Part shown: positions 9,303 through 19,484 of the stretch, piece after piece | Numbering within the stretch: the stretch's first letter is position 1 | How the letters are laid out: each line of letters starts with the position of its first letter | From: Bacillota bacterium | GTDB lineage: Bacteria; Bacillota; Clostridia; Acetivibrionales; JAEZXR01 | Assembly: GCA_023419605.1 (NCBI GenBank) | Contig: JAEZXR010000003.1 | Coordinates: 1 to 41,705 of the forward strand | Length of the DNA: 41,705 nucleotides | Direction of reading: 5' to 3' | Position numbers and translations under genes: made by a program | Notes under the pieces: generated by a model | What the model saw: only the letters and a program-made list of their open reading frames with translations | What the model was told of the DNA's origin: nothing | Database searches by the model: none

Positions 9303-10646
9303 ATGAAAAGAATGACTGTTTTATTACTATGCTTTTCTCTGGCATTTTCCATGATCTTTGCAGGATGTGGCGGCAAGACAGAGACTCCGAAGCAGGCAGA
9401 ATCCGGCAGTAAGGCTGAAGACACTGCAAAAAACCAACAGAGTGGGCAAAAGGTTAGCTTGAAGGTATCTTGCTGGGGAATTGAAACGGACCCCAATTCA
9501 AAGCTCATTAAGGAAGCTGTTGAACTCTTTAACAAAAATAATACGAAGAATGCTGCTGCAACAGTAGAATTTACAGAACAGGAACAATACAAGACGAAGA
9601 TCGCAGCCCTGTTAGCCGCAAATGAGGCGCCGGATTTATTCAATACCTGGGCTTCGGGCTTTTTAAAGCCCTTCGTAACGGCAGGAAAAGTATACAGCCT
9701 CAGCGAAGGTCTGGATAAGGACAGCGAATGGAAGGGACGTTATGTAAATGGTATTTTTGCTCCCCTTACCTTCAATGGGAAGATATATGCGGCACCGACC
9801 ACGCAGACGGTCGTATGCTTGTTCTATAACAAGGAAATTTTTGAAAAGTACAGTCTGAAAGCACCGCAGAATTATGCAGAGCTTAAAACAGTGATAGAGA
9901 CGCTGAACAAGAACAGCGTTACGCCTTTCGCCCTGGGCAACAAGGCACCCTGGGTCGGTGCGATGATGAGTGAATTGATTGCCAACCGCATCGGTGGAAG
10001 CGAACCCTTCAACAAGGTCTATGACGGATCAGGTACCTGGGAAGATCCTTCCTTTATTGAAGCCGGAAAAGTGATGACAGAGCTGGTAAAACTCGATGCT
10101 TTCCCGAAGGGCTTCAATGCGCTGGATAATGACCCGGCACAAGCTCTTTTCAAACAGGGAAAAGCAGCAATGCTCGTAATGGGAAGCTGGGCCATCCAGC
10201 AGCTCACCAATGAAGAAAACGCCATTAAGGGTAAGCTGGATGTGGCAAAGTTCCCTGCAATGGACAATGGCAAGGGCAGTGTTGACAATTGGCTCGGGCA
10301 GCCCGACCAGAGCTTCGCAGTCAGCAGCAGCTGCAAGAACAAGGAAGCGGCGCTGGAATTGCTGAAGACCTTTTCAGACCCGGTCATCCAGGCGAAATTT
10401 GCTGAAGCGGGAAATCTTGTAGCGACCAATGTAAAGATTGATCCGGCTAAATCCAATCCCCTGGCATTAAAAGTAGCAGAGCTCCAGAAAGACATGAAGG
10501 AATTGTTGATATTCTACGATGTTGGCCTTGGTGCTACCATAGGAAACGAGTACAACAATACCATCCAGGCAATAACAGCCGGAAAAGCTCCGGAAGAAGC
10601 ATTCAAGAAGCTTCAGCAGTTTACGCAGCAAAATAAGGAAAAATAA
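9303..10646 (+). CDS. Sugar ABC transporter substrate-binding lipoprotein
   Basis: A 447-residue lipoprotein. The signal peptide ends in a lipobox (IFAGC) with the lipidated cysteine at residue 22, followed by a flexible Glu/Lys/Ser-rich tether. The mature part has the family 1 extracellular solute-binding fold (VSCWGIETDPNSKLIKEAVE; AALLAANEAPDLF; QALFKQGKAAMLVMGSWAIQQL). It delivers oligosaccharides to the two permeases downstream. AAAGGAGG precedes the start. Family and role are clear; the bound sugar is not. Confidence 0.92.
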   Translation: MKRMTVLLLCFSLAFSMIFAGCGGKTETPKQAESGSKAEDTAKNQQSGQKVSLKVSCWGIETDPNSKLIKEAVELFNKNNTKNAAATVEFTEQEQYKTKIAALLAANEAPDLFNTWASGFLKPFVTAGKVYSLSEGLDKDSEWKGRYVNGIFAPLTFNGKIYAAPTTQTVVCLFYNKEIFEKYSLKAPQNYAELKTVIETLNKNSVTPFALGNKAPWVGAMMSELIANRIGGSEPFNKVYDGSGTWEDPSFIEAGKVMTELVKLDAFPKGFNALDNDPAQALFKQGKAAMLVMGSWAIQQLTNEENAIKGKLDVAKFPAMDNGKGSVDNWLGQPDQSFAVSSSCKNKEAALELLKTFSDPVIQAKFAEAGNLVATNVKIDPAKSNPLALKVAELQKDMKELLIFYDVGLGATIGNEYNNTIQAITAGKAPEEAFKKLQQFTQQNKEK

Positions 10647-10667
10647 TGAAACTGTCTGGTTTTGTGG

Positions 10668-10694
10668 CGGTCAGGAGGAATAAGCTCCTGACCG
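10668..10694 (+). promoter_or_regulatory. Intercistronic stem-loop after binding-protein gene
   Basis: CGGTCAGGAG (10668-10677) pairs perfectly with CTCCTGACCG (10685-10694) around seven bases. No T-run follows, so it is more likely a 3'-end-stabilising or attenuating structure than a full terminator. It would let the binding protein be made in excess over the permeases. Confidence 0.6.
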
Positions 10695-10727
10695 TTCATC
10701 ATCAAAGACAAAGTGGGAGAATCGGTT

Positions 10728-11612
10728 ATGGAACAAATGCTCAGAAATAAGAAAACCATACTTGCTTTTTTACTGCCTGCCTTATTGATCTACCTGGGCA
10801 TTGTAATAGTGCCCATCCTGAATTCCGGCTATTACAGTGTCTTTAAATGGAATATCCTTGATGCAAAAAAGTTTGTAGGGCTGCAAAATTACATCCAGCT
10901 GTTTACACAGGATGATATATTCAAGACGGGAATAAAAAATACCTTTGTGCTGCTGGGAATATCCCTTGTGGTGCAGATTCCCTTGGCCGTATTGCTGGCC
11001 ATTGCATTAAGCGGTGAGATCAGAGGGAAAAGGTATTTCAAAACGGTATTCTTTTTACCGAATATTCTGTCCAGTGTGGCCGTCGGACTGCTGTGGACAT
11101 TCATATACAATCCGGACTTTGGTATAGTGAACAAGGTGCTTTCGGCCATAGGACTTGAAAGTCTCACGAGATTATGGCTTGCGGAAGAAAAGACAGTGCT
11201 GCCCTCCATTATTGTAACCATTTGCTGGCAGTTTGTAGGCTATCATATGATTCTATACCTTGCGGCAATAGAGAATATTCCATCCAGTATGAATGAGGCT
11301 GCGGTGATTGACGGGGCTGATGCATGGAAGACCATCCGGTATATAACACTCCCCTTAATAAGGCCCATCATAGGGATCGATGCTGTCCTTATAGCGACAG
11401 GTTCTCTTCGCTTCTTCGACCTCATCTATGTGATGTCCAACGGCGGGCCCAATCACGCAAGCGAGGTGATGGCTTCCTATATGTACATTAAGTCCTTCCG
11501 GGATATGCAGTACGGCTATGGAAGTTCGATTTCCGTGGTGCTGCTGGTGCTTTGTCTGGGTATAACATATGTTTTGAACAAGGTTTTCAAATCAGAGGAT
11601 ATACAGTATTAA
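10728..11612 (+). CDS. Sugar ABC transporter permease (MalF/UgpA-like)
   Basis: A 294-residue permease with about six transmembrane helices. It carries the EAA loop EAAVIDGADAWKTIRYITLPLIRP that docks on the ATPase. A GTG at 10713 overlaps the ribosome site; ATG 10728, seven bases after GGGAGA, gives the conserved N-terminus MEQMLRNKKTILAFLLPAL. It forms the channel with the next gene's product. No ATPase is encoded nearby, so an MsmK-like shared ATPase is likely. Confidence 0.92.
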   Translation: MEQMLRNKKTILAFLLPALLIYLGIVIVPILNSGYYSVFKWNILDAKKFVGLQNYIQLFTQDDIFKTGIKNTFVLLGISLVVQIPLAVLLAIALSGEIRGKRYFKTVFFLPNILSSVAVGLLWTFIYNPDFGIVNKVLSAIGLESLTRLWLAEEKTVLPSIIVTICWQFVGYHMILYLAAIENIPSSMNEAAVIDGADAWKTIRYITLPLIRPIIGIDAVLIATGSLRFFDLIYVMSNGGPNHASEVMASYMYIKSFRDMQYGYGSSISVVLLVLCLGITYVLNKVFKSEDIQY

Positions 11613-11632
11613 TAAAGGAGAAGTGAAATCGG

Positions 11633-12481
11633 ATGAAATACGGTGCATTACAAAAAAATAAATTATCCATAGGAAAACTAATCAAATACAGCTTGCTTAT
11701 AATCCTTTCATTCACCTGTCTGTATCCTCTGGTATGGTTGGTTATCAATTCACTGAAAACCAATACGGAGCTTTTTGACAATCCATGGCTGCCAGGGGAG
11801 ACCCTTCAGGTGAAAAATTATGTAACGGCATGGGTATCGGGAAAAATAGGAACGAGTTTTTTAAACTCCCTGTTTGTTGCCCTGATTTCCGTTGTCGTCA
11901 CGATCCTGGTGGGGAGTATGGCTGCTTTTGCAATTAAAAGACTGAAGTGGAAGCTGTCAGGCTTTGTGTTGGGAATATTTTTGCTGGGAGTCATGATCCC
12001 CATTCATTCAACCCTGATTCCGCTGTTCATTCTATTCAATAAAGTCGGGCTTACCAACAACCATATAGCACTGATACTTCCCTATATTGCGTTCGCACTG
12101 CCTACCTCGGTATTCATACTGACGGGTTTTATGGGCTCCTTCCCGAAGGAAATAGAGGAAGCGGCCGTCATGGACGGCTGCAGTATGGCAGGGGTGTTTT
12201 GGAGGATGATCATCCCCCTGTCAAAATCAGCCATTGCAACCATTACGATTTTTAACTTTGTAAGCATGTGGAATGAATTAATGTTTGCGCTGATATTTAT
12301 GTCGGACCCGAAAAAAATGACGCTGCCTGTGAGCCTCACACGCTTTAAGGGGCAGTATTCTACCGATTGGACAATTCAACTGACGGCTACCGTCATCATG
12401 GTAGTACCCAGTATTCTTGTATATATGTTTTTGAATGACAATATTATAAAGAGCATGACAGTAGGTGCAGTAAAAGGCTAA
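11633..12481 (+). CDS. Sugar ABC transporter permease (MalG/UgpE-like)
   Basis: A 282-residue permease with six predicted membrane helices and the EAA loop EAAVMDGCSMAGVFWRMIIP. This is the usual second subunit of a CUT1 importer. It starts 20 bp after its partner with AAAGGAG upstream and is the last gene of the operon before a terminator. Confidence 0.92.
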   Translation: MKYGALQKNKLSIGKLIKYSLLIILSFTCLYPLVWLVINSLKTNTELFDNPWLPGETLQVKNYVTAWVSGKIGTSFLNSLFVALISVVVTILVGSMAAFAIKRLKWKLSGFVLGIFLLGVMIPIHSTLIPLFILFNKVGLTNNHIALILPYIAFALPTSVFILTGFMGSFPKEIEEAAVMDGCSMAGVFWRMIIPLSKSAIATITIFNFVSMWNELMFALIFMSDPKKMTLPVSLTRFKGQYSTDWTIQLTATVIMVVPSILVYMFLNDNIIKSMTVGAVKG

Positions 12482-12540
12482 ACAAAGGGTGCTGCGGGCT
12501 TGTTTTCTGCATGAAACAGTCCTGTCGCACCCTTTTGTTA
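12481..12540 (+). terminator. Rho-independent terminator of sugar-uptake locus 1
   Basis: A hairpin with outer arms AACAAAGGGTGC and GCACCCTTTTGTT, plus partial pairing further in (GCGGG with CCTGT), lies immediately after the permease stop. It closes the first transporter operon. Confidence 0.6.
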
Positions 12541-12623
12541 ATGATTAAAACCAACGTAGAGCAAAAGATCCATCTCCTTATGAGCAGCCAGGTTTAATAA
12601 AATCGGTTGGAAGGTGCAGATGT

Positions 12624-14195
12624 ATGTATAAGGTGCTATTTGTGGATGATGAGCCCCATATCATTGAGGGTTTGAAGATTATGCTCGATTGGGCGGCGCA
12701 CGGCTTCAGAATCTGCGGTGAAGCCGCTAACGGAGAAGATGCGCTGGGAATTGTGAGAATCAGTAATCCGGACCTGATCATCACGGACATAAAAATGCCG
12801 GGAATGAATGGCCTGGAATTTATAAGACGGGTGGGGGATGAGCTCCATTCCAGGGCAAAGTTTGTGATCCTGAGCGGGTATGACGAGTTTGCCTTTGTAC
12901 AAAAGGCCATGTTGTACCGTGTTACGGATTATCTGCTGAAGCCTCTGGATGACACGGAGCTCGGGGAAGTAGTATCAAAGCTTGCCGTGCAGATTCGTGA
13001 GGAACGGAAGAAAGAAGAGGATATAACGCACAAGCTTTGCTTTATAGCAAACCAATCCATCCGCCGCATCATCAAAGGAGAGAAAAAAGCATCCCTCACA
13101 AGCAGGGCAGGGATATTATTAAACCTGGGACAGCAGGAAGAAGTCCGATGCCTGCTTTTTGAAACAGCAGCACACAGAGGCCCGACGGGATCCGGCAATG
13201 AAGTAGGTACCAGGGAGAAGAGGAACCATACACGGCAAATGATGGCTGACGCACTGGGGCCGGAATTTCAGCTTCATTTGTTTGAAGATGAAGAAAATAG
13301 GCTGGGGATTATGGCCAGTGAAAAAATGCCTTTTTACTCCTCTCTTGAAAGCTTTGCTTTGAGCCTGGCAGCACAGATGGGAGAAGGTACGGGTACCCTG
13401 GTATCTGCTTCTGTCAGCGCTCCTTTAAAAGGTCCCGATGCGCTGTATGAGGTATACAGGCAGGGGCGGTTTGCGCTCAGTTTCCGGTTCTTCCTGGGAG
13501 ATGGCTGTTTTGTCAGCTACAAAGATGTGAAGGATGCAGATCTGGACAGTGAATTCTGTATGGAAAATAACCACAGCCTGCTGGAATCCATCAAATCAAA
13601 CCGGACGGAGGAGATTCAGCAGAAGGTACGGCAGCTCTTTGATGAATTCCATAAAAAACTGAAGACCCTGGAGTCCATTCGAATGTACGTCTGGAATTTT
13701 GAATTGGGAGTCGTGAGGCTCTGGGCGGAGCTTCATGGCGACGCGGAGGAATTTTTACAGCAAGCCGTTGAATTCAACAAAACGTTGAAGCATCTTACCA
13801 TAACCGGCCTGCAGGATTCCTTTCTGGAACTGTGTCTGCAGATTGCAGCAGGCATGGAGGTTTTGAGACAAGACAACCCTATGGAGATTACGGATAAAGT
13901 GAAGGACTATATCCGGCATAATTATTCCAGGGACATCAAACTGAAGAACCTGGCACGCGAACTATACATAAACCCGGTCTACCTGGGGCAGTTGTTCAAA
14001 AAAGCCACAGGCATGCAGTTTAACGAATATCTGCATGCCGTACGCGTACAAGAGGCCAAAAAGCTTCTTAAAATAACCGGTATGAAGATTTCGGACATTG
14101 CACGCACTGTGGGCTACAACGAACCTAAATACTTTATACAAAAATTCAAGTCCGTTACCCGTATGTCACCCTCAGCTTACAAAAATATGAAATAA
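12624..14195 (+). CDS. Response regulator with AraC HTH (YesN type), first of locus 2
   Basis: A 523-residue regulator. The receiver domain (about 1-120) shows D8/D9, phospho-acceptor D55 in IITDIKMPG and K106 in YLLKPLDD. The C-terminal AraC domain begins near residue 425 (LARELYINPVYLGQLFKKATG; IARTVGYNEPKYFIQKF). GGAAGG lies before the ATG. It is followed within 31 bp by a histidine kinase and then by a second regulator of the same type, an arrangement discussed under findings. Likely targets are the transporter genes starting at 17756. Confidence 0.9.
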   Translation: MYKVLFVDDEPHIIEGLKIMLDWAAHGFRICGEAANGEDALGIVRISNPDLIITDIKMPGMNGLEFIRRVGDELHSRAKFVILSGYDEFAFVQKAMLYRVTDYLLKPLDDTELGEVVSKLAVQIREERKKEEDITHKLCFIANQSIRRIIKGEKKASLTSRAGILLNLGQQEEVRCLLFETAAHRGPTGSGNEVGTREKRNHTRQMMADALGPEFQLHLFEDEENRLGIMASEKMPFYSSLESFALSLAAQMGEGTGTLVSASVSAPLKGPDALYEVYRQGRFALSFRFFLGDGCFVSYKDVKDADLDSEFCMENNHSLLESIKSNRTEEIQQKVRQLFDEFHKKLKTLESIRMYVWNFELGVVRLWAELHGDAEEFLQQAVEFNKTLKHLTITGLQDSFLELCLQIAAGMEVLRQDNPMEITDKVKDYIRHNYSRDIKLKNLARELYINPVYLGQLFKKATGMQFNEYLHAVRVQEAKKLLKITGMKISDIARTVGYNEPKYFIQKFKSVTRMSPSAYKNMK

Positions 14196-14225
14196 GGATT
14201 TTTGTCCGGAGGAGATGAAGGGATC

Positions 14226-16007
14226 ATGGTAAAGATTGGACTTTTCAACAAAGTGAACGATATCCCGCTGAATTTTAAGTTTTTGATCATCTATGTCGTC
14301 TGCCTGCTGCTGCCGATACTCTGTATTCATGCCATTTTCCTCGACCGGTTTGCAAAAATTGTGCGGGAAAGGGAAGAAAACAACTATAAAATATCCATGG
14401 ACCGTACAAAGGCGGATATTAACGCTTTAGTCGAAGGCTGTATTGCAGTCAGCCACTCCATTCTAACGGACAGAATCCTGTATGACCTGCTGGACAAACC
14501 CTATAAAACCAGCTCGGAGTACTATGAAGTGTATGATAGCGTACTGCGGAACCGGCTCATTATGTATACTGCGGCGTATAACTACATCCGGAGCATCGGC
14601 ATCTATGTGGACAATCCTTCCATTCGAACCGGTGGAACCTATTACAGTACGGATGCAATGGTGAAAAACACATCCTGGTATAAGGCCATCGTTTCCTCCG
14701 GCGAAAGCGTATTGATCGAGGCGTACATCGGCCCCTCACAAAGCATTCCCGCAAGATCCCTGCAATACCTCAGCATTCTGAGAAATTCCCGTGAATATCC
14801 GGCTCAGAGCACCGGAGATAAAATACTGAAAGTGGATATGGATGTAGAAAAGCTTTACAGCATTTTAAAAAGAGAAAAGGATTATCTAAGCTTTTACCTG
14901 ATTAACCGGGACGGCTATGTTGTGTGTTCCTCCGATAATCTTTACAAATTTGACATTGACAACGGATTGCTAAAGTTCAGTCCCGATATGCTGCCCCAGG
15001 ATGGTCTGCTGTTTCAGAGTGATCTGGGTGATGCCCTGTATTTGAAGGGGTGGAAGCTGATTGGTTCAGCAAACAGGGAGCGCCTGTCCAAATCCATCAA
15101 GGAAACTACGCAGTTTGTCTTTTTACTGGCATTGTCCAGCATCCCGCTTTCTTTTTTACTGATGTTTATCATTGTGCGTTCCTATAACTACCGTCTAAAA
15201 AAGCTTTCCAAACACATGCTCAAGTTCAAGGATGGACAGTTCGACCTCATAGAAATCAACGAAGGGAAGGATGAGATCGGAGGTGTGATCCGAAACTTCA
15301 ACCTTATGGCGGCAAAGATCAACCGGCTAATCAATGATGTATATAAGCTGGAGCTTCAAAAGAAAGATCTGGAGCTGGAACGGGTACGTGCCGAGATCAA
15401 TTTCCTGCAAAGCCAGATGAATCCTCATTTTCTCTTCAATACCCTGAATGCACTGCTTGTGGTATGTGTGAAAAATAGCTACACGGAGGTCATTGAGGTT
15501 ATCAAATACATGTCAAAAACGCTACGGAGGCTTTTAAGCTGGAAGGAGGACCTCGTGACTATGGAGGAGGAATTAGCCTTTACAGAAATGTACTTAAAAA
15601 TCGAGAAATTCCGGTTTTGTGACAAATTCCAATATTCTGTCAGCATCGACGAAAAGCTTCTCCATTATAAAGTACCCAAAATGAGCCTGCAGCCGCTGGT
15701 AGAAAATGCCTGCAAGCATGGGATGCAGACCATCAGGGGTATAGGCGCGGTACGTATTTGCATTGCCATGGTGGAAGAAGGTCTGCGTGTCCAGGTGGAG
15801 GATAACGGGACCGGCATGGATCGATTGAAGCTGGATGAAGTTGCCCGGAATATCACCGGCCGGGAAGAACTTAATGCCAGCATCGGCATACGCAATGTAT
15901 ACAGGCGGCTGAAACTTTATTACGGAGAAGAAGTCTTATTTCATATTGAAAGCTGCTTGAACGCAGGCACGAGGATCTATTTTATCATACCCCGGGAAAA
16001 GCTTTAG
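14226..16007 (+). CDS. Sensor histidine kinase (YesM type)
   Basis: A 593-residue kinase with membrane helices near residues 17-40 and 300-325 enclosing an extracytoplasmic sensor region. A HAMP segment follows, then the histidine motif QMNPHFLFNTLNALLVV, N box LQPLVENACKHG and G box DNGTGMD. A TTG at 14202 lies upstream of the ribosome site; ATG 14226, eleven bases after GGAGGAG, is the better start. It sits between two response regulator genes and may phosphorylate both. The sensed ligand is unknown, presumably a carbohydrate. Confidence 0.9.
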   Translation: MVKIGLFNKVNDIPLNFKFLIIYVVCLLLPILCIHAIFLDRFAKIVREREENNYKISMDRTKADINALVEGCIAVSHSILTDRILYDLLDKPYKTSSEYYEVYDSVLRNRLIMYTAAYNYIRSIGIYVDNPSIRTGGTYYSTDAMVKNTSWYKAIVSSGESVLIEAYIGPSQSIPARSLQYLSILRNSREYPAQSTGDKILKVDMDVEKLYSILKREKDYLSFYLINRDGYVVCSSDNLYKFDIDNGLLKFSPDMLPQDGLLFQSDLGDALYLKGWKLIGSANRERLSKSIKETTQFVFLLALSSIPLSFLLMFIIVRSYNYRLKKLSKHMLKFKDGQFDLIEINEGKDEIGGVIRNFNLMAAKINRLINDVYKLELQKKDLELERVRAEINFLQSQMNPHFLFNTLNALLVVCVKNSYTEVIEVIKYMSKTLRRLLSWKEDLVTMEEELAFTEMYLKIEKFRFCDKFQYSVSIDEKLLHYKVPKMSLQPLVENACKHGMQTIRGIGAVRICIAMVEEGLRVQVEDNGTGMDRLKLDEVARNITGREELNASIGIRNVYRRLKLYYGEEVLFHIESCLNAGTRIYFIIPREKL

Positions 16008-16054
16008 CCTGTGGAAGCTGCGTCGATGTGTACGGAAAAGAGAGGGGGGATGGG

Positions 16055-17629
16055 ATGTTCAAAGTAGTCTTGGTAGACGATGAGCCCATGGCCATGGAAG
16101 CCCTCAGACTGGCAGCCGACTGGGAAAAATCCGGTTTTTATATATGCGGAGAGTGCAGCAATGGAGAGGAAGCGCTGCGGGTGGTGGAAGAGCTGCACCC
16201 TGACCTGGTGGTTACCGATGTCAAAATGCCTGTAATGGATGGGCTTGAGCTGGTCAGCCGGGTCGTGGAGAATATGGGGCCGGGGATCAGGTTTATGATG
16301 GTTAGCGGCTATGATGAATTTGACTATGCTAAAAGGGCAATGAAATTCGGTATCGAGCATTTTGTTTTGAAACCGGTATTCGAAGAGGAGTTCTCCAACC
16401 TGCTGGCTCAAATATATGCGCAGCTCGACAGGCAGGAGAAAATGAAAAAGCTCCATGCTGAGAGCGAGGAAGCTGACATCGAAATATTCTTTGAAGGGCT
16501 TCTAACCGGTAAATTTACGGAGGAGATGCTGGAGGGTGAGCCGCTTGCGGCTCGGCTGCCCGCTAATGCGGTATGGGTTTACGCGGTGCTGGATATTCCG
16601 TTTCCCCGATGGGTGGAGCACAGCGAGGAGGAAACCGGTCCGGGTATGAGCATGGATGACCTGAAAAAGGAACTGTCCGGCGCCGCATTTCCACACGGTA
16701 AGGTGTTTGTAGTTTCCTACACTCCGGGTGTATACGGGGTGGTGCTGTGCAGTGACAGTGAAAATGCCCTGGATGGAATGATTACGGACATAGCTTTCAG
16801 ACTGGTTCAATTTTATGCCGACGGCTTTTACCTGTCGGTAGGGAATCCGGTAAAGACCCTGACGCTGCTTTCAAACTCCATGGAAGAGGCGGAGGCAGCA
16901 TTGGATTACCGTTTTTTCGACCCGGCAAGGCGCGTGCTGTATTACCGGGATTTTACGGCCTGTTCCTTTAGCTACAGCCTCCATAACCTTCACCAGGTGG
17001 AAGATGTACTGGACGCCCTTGAACATATCGACAGCGAAAGGCTTGCCGGTATGCTGGAATCGGTTTTTGCTTCCTTCCGCAGTGCCTTTGTCGCTCCTGA
17101 GGTGGTAAAAATGTATGTAATCCATATAATCAGTACAAGCCATGCGATCATCGGAACTATGGGCGGGAAGGCTGGAGAGCTGCCGGTGGAAAAGGAAATC
17201 AGCCGACTTCATGGCTCGCGGCTGTCTCTCAATGAACTGGAAAGAATACTCAGGGAATATTGTATGAATTTTTGCAAATATGTACAAAACTTTCGGGATC
17301 AAGCGTCCCAGACGGATCGGGTAAAAGTGGAGGAGTATATCCGTCAAAACTATAAAAGAAGCCTCACCATTCGGGAGATCTCCCGCAAGCTGTACATTCA
17401 TCCCAACTACCTGGGACACCAGATACATAAGTGGTTCGGGTGCAGCTTCAACGAATACCTGCACAGGCTGCGCATCGAAGAGGCGAAGCGGCTTCTCACC
17501 GGTACCGGCCTTAAAGCCCACGAAATAGCCCTTCAGGTGGGCTACAGCATATATAGCAGCTTTTTGCAGCAGTTTGAAAAGTACACTTCCATGAAGCCAT
17601 GTGATTACAGGAAATTTCATAAAAACTAA
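16055..17629 (+). CDS. Response regulator with AraC HTH (YesN type), second of locus 2
   Basis: A 524-residue regulator. The receiver domain has D8/D9, D55 in VVTDVKMPV and K106 in FVLKPVFE. The AraC domain is at the C-terminus (ISRKLYIHPNYLGHQIHKWFG; IALQVGYSIYSSFLQQFEKY). The frame is open from a GTG at 16028, but ATG 16055 follows a G-rich ribosome site (AGAGGGGGGA) and begins with the conserved MFKVVLVDDEP. It is directly upstream of the binding-protein gene and is the more obvious candidate activator of it. Confidence 0.9.
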   Translation: MFKVVLVDDEPMAMEALRLAADWEKSGFYICGECSNGEEALRVVEELHPDLVVTDVKMPVMDGLELVSRVVENMGPGIRFMMVSGYDEFDYAKRAMKFGIEHFVLKPVFEEEFSNLLAQIYAQLDRQEKMKKLHAESEEADIEIFFEGLLTGKFTEEMLEGEPLAARLPANAVWVYAVLDIPFPRWVEHSEEETGPGMSMDDLKKELSGAAFPHGKVFVVSYTPGVYGVVLCSDSENALDGMITDIAFRLVQFYADGFYLSVGNPVKTLTLLSNSMEEAEAALDYRFFDPARRVLYYRDFTACSFSYSLHNLHQVEDVLDALEHIDSERLAGMLESVFASFRSAFVAPEVVKMYVIHIISTSHAIIGTMGGKAGELPVEKEISRLHGSRLSLNELERILREYCMNFCKYVQNFRDQASQTDRVKVEEYIRQNYKRSLTIREISRKLYIHPNYLGHQIHKWFGCSFNEYLHRLRIEEAKRLLTGTGLKAHEIALQVGYSIYSSFLQQFEKYTSMKPCDYRKFHKN

Positions 17630-17755
17630 ACTTTTTATGAAATGATTCTTTACTTTCACAAATTGAATCGGACGCAGAAAAAAATATAATGAAAGAAACG
17701 GGCTTGCAGTTGAGACATGAAGAGTCTGTAAAAGAGTCGTAAGGAGGATAAAAAA

Positions 17756-19471
17756 ATGTTGGCAAGGAAGAGAAGTGTAACAGCATGGCTTTTGGCCGCG
17801 ATATTTGCTGTCAGTCTGGCGTTTTCGGGCTGTAGTGCAGGTGACACGAAGAAAAAGGATGCGCCCGGAGCATCGGATGAGAGTGCCGCGTCCGGTTCAG
17901 GGACAGAGAAGTCTTCGAAAGCGCTGGAATTGAGTTTTTTCATTTCCGACCCGGGACAGTCCCCTACCCCTGATAACAAGATTTACAAGCTGATTAAGGA
18001 GAAACTGGGTGTGACCTTAAAGTACGAGTTCCTTGTGGGTGATAAAAACCAGAAAATCGGTGTCATGGTTGCAAGCGGCGACTATCCTGATGTTATGTTT
18101 GTTGACTCGGACAGTGTCGGAAAATTTACAGGGGCTGGCGCATTGCTTCCGCTGGAGGAACTGATTGCGAAGAATGCCCCGAACCTTCAGAAGCACTATG
18201 AACCCTATGCAAATATGGTAAAGGATACCAAGGACGGGCATTTCTACGTTATGCCCAATTACGGCAGAAATTATGGAGAATATAAAGCGAATGTATGGGA
18301 GGGCCCCGCATTCTGGATACAAAAGGCGGTCCTGAAGGAATTCGGATACCCGAAGGTGAAAACGTTGGATCAGTATTTTGACTTGATTGAAAAATACAAG
18401 GCAAAATATCCTACCATCGACGGGCAGCCTACCATCGGCTTCGAAATACTGAGCGAGGGGTGGCGGGATTTCTGTTTGAAGAATCCTCCAGAGCACCTGA
18501 TCGGTCACCCCAATGACGGTGGTGTTGTTGTAGATTACAAAACCAACGTTGCAGAATTTTTCTGGGATAAGGATTATGCAAAGAGATACTATAAAAAGCT
18601 GAATGATATGAATGCCAAAGGACTCATAGACCCGGAAACCTTTACCCTCAACTATGACCAGTATATGGCGAAGCTGTCCAGCGGCAGAGTTCTGGGAATG
18701 TTCGACCAGCACTGGAATTATTCCAATGCGGAAAAAACCCTTATACAACAGAACAAGATCGAAAGAACCTATGCTCCCTGTCCTGTTGTATTTGATGAAG
18801 GCACGAAGGATTACTACCTGGATCGTACCGTTTTGAATATAAATACAGGTTTTGCCCTGACAAAAAAATGCAAGGACCCGGTTGCAGCGATCAAGTTCTT
18901 TGATGCTTTACTGACGGAAGAGTGGCAGAAAATCCTCGGTTGGGGAATTAAAGATGAAGACTACAAAGTGGACGACACGGGAAGATTCTATAGGACACAG
19001 GAACAGCGTGACCATGCCAACGACCAGTCCTGGATCCTTGCAAACCAGGCATATACCTTGTGGTATTACGGACCCAAGATGGAAGGAACCTTCAGTGACG
19101 GGAATGCCTGCACTCCCGGTTTCCAGCCGCAGGAGTTCTATGATTCGCTGAAGCCTTATGACAAGGAATTCCTAAGCGCGTATAAATTCAAGACCTGGAC
19201 GGAATTCTTCAGTCCTGCACCGGAAAACCGCATCTCCTATCCGGCCTGGCAGATCGACCTGGTAGACGGTTCCCCGGCCAGCATAGCAAACAAAAAGTTT
19301 GGTGAAACCGCCACAAAATACCTTCCCAGAGCAATCCTTTCAAAACCCGATAAGTTCGACAGCGTTTGGGATGAGTATGTAAAAGAACTCCATAAGTCGG
19401 ACATCAGTGCCTATATCAGTAGAATCAATGAGCAGCTCAAATGGAGGGTGGACAACTGGACCAAGAAATAA
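17756..19471 (+). CDS. Sugar-binding lipoprotein, LplA-like solute-binding protein
   Basis: A 571-residue lipoprotein with lipobox FSGC (cysteine 26) and a low-complexity tether rich in Gly, Ser, Ala and Glu. The length and pattern (KLGVTLKYEFLVGDKNQKIGVMVASGDYPDVMF) fit the large solute-binding proteins such as LplA that pair with LplB/YtcP permeases in Paenibacillus and clostridia. It binds an oligosaccharide outside the membrane. TAAGGAGG precedes the ATG. The substrate cannot be read; the nearby xylanases make a xylan-derived sugar possible. Confidence 0.9.
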   Translation: MLARKRSVTAWLLAAIFAVSLAFSGCSAGDTKKKDAPGASDESAASGSGTEKSSKALELSFFISDPGQSPTPDNKIYKLIKEKLGVTLKYEFLVGDKNQKIGVMVASGDYPDVMFVDSDSVGKFTGAGALLPLEELIAKNAPNLQKHYEPYANMVKDTKDGHFYVMPNYGRNYGEYKANVWEGPAFWIQKAVLKEFGYPKVKTLDQYFDLIEKYKAKYPTIDGQPTIGFEILSEGWRDFCLKNPPEHLIGHPNDGGVVVDYKTNVAEFFWDKDYAKRYYKKLNDMNAKGLIDPETFTLNYDQYMAKLSSGRVLGMFDQHWNYSNAEKTLIQQNKIERTYAPCPVVFDEGTKDYYLDRTVLNINTGFALTKKCKDPVAAIKFFDALLTEEWQKILGWGIKDEDYKVDDTGRFYRTQEQRDHANDQSWILANQAYTLWYYGPKMEGTFSDGNACTPGFQPQEFYDSLKPYDKEFLSAYKFKTWTEFFSPAPENRISYPAWQIDLVDGSPASIANKKFGETATKYLPRAILSKPDKFDSVWDEYVKELHKSDISAYISRINEQLKWRVDNWTKK

Positions 19472-19484
19472 ATCCTAGCCACAG

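Noticed and set aside
16871..17659. 262-codon open frame antisense to response regulator 3
   Set aside because: It has no recognisable motif and is the complement of a conserved receiver/AraC gene; a chance frame in a GC-richer gene.
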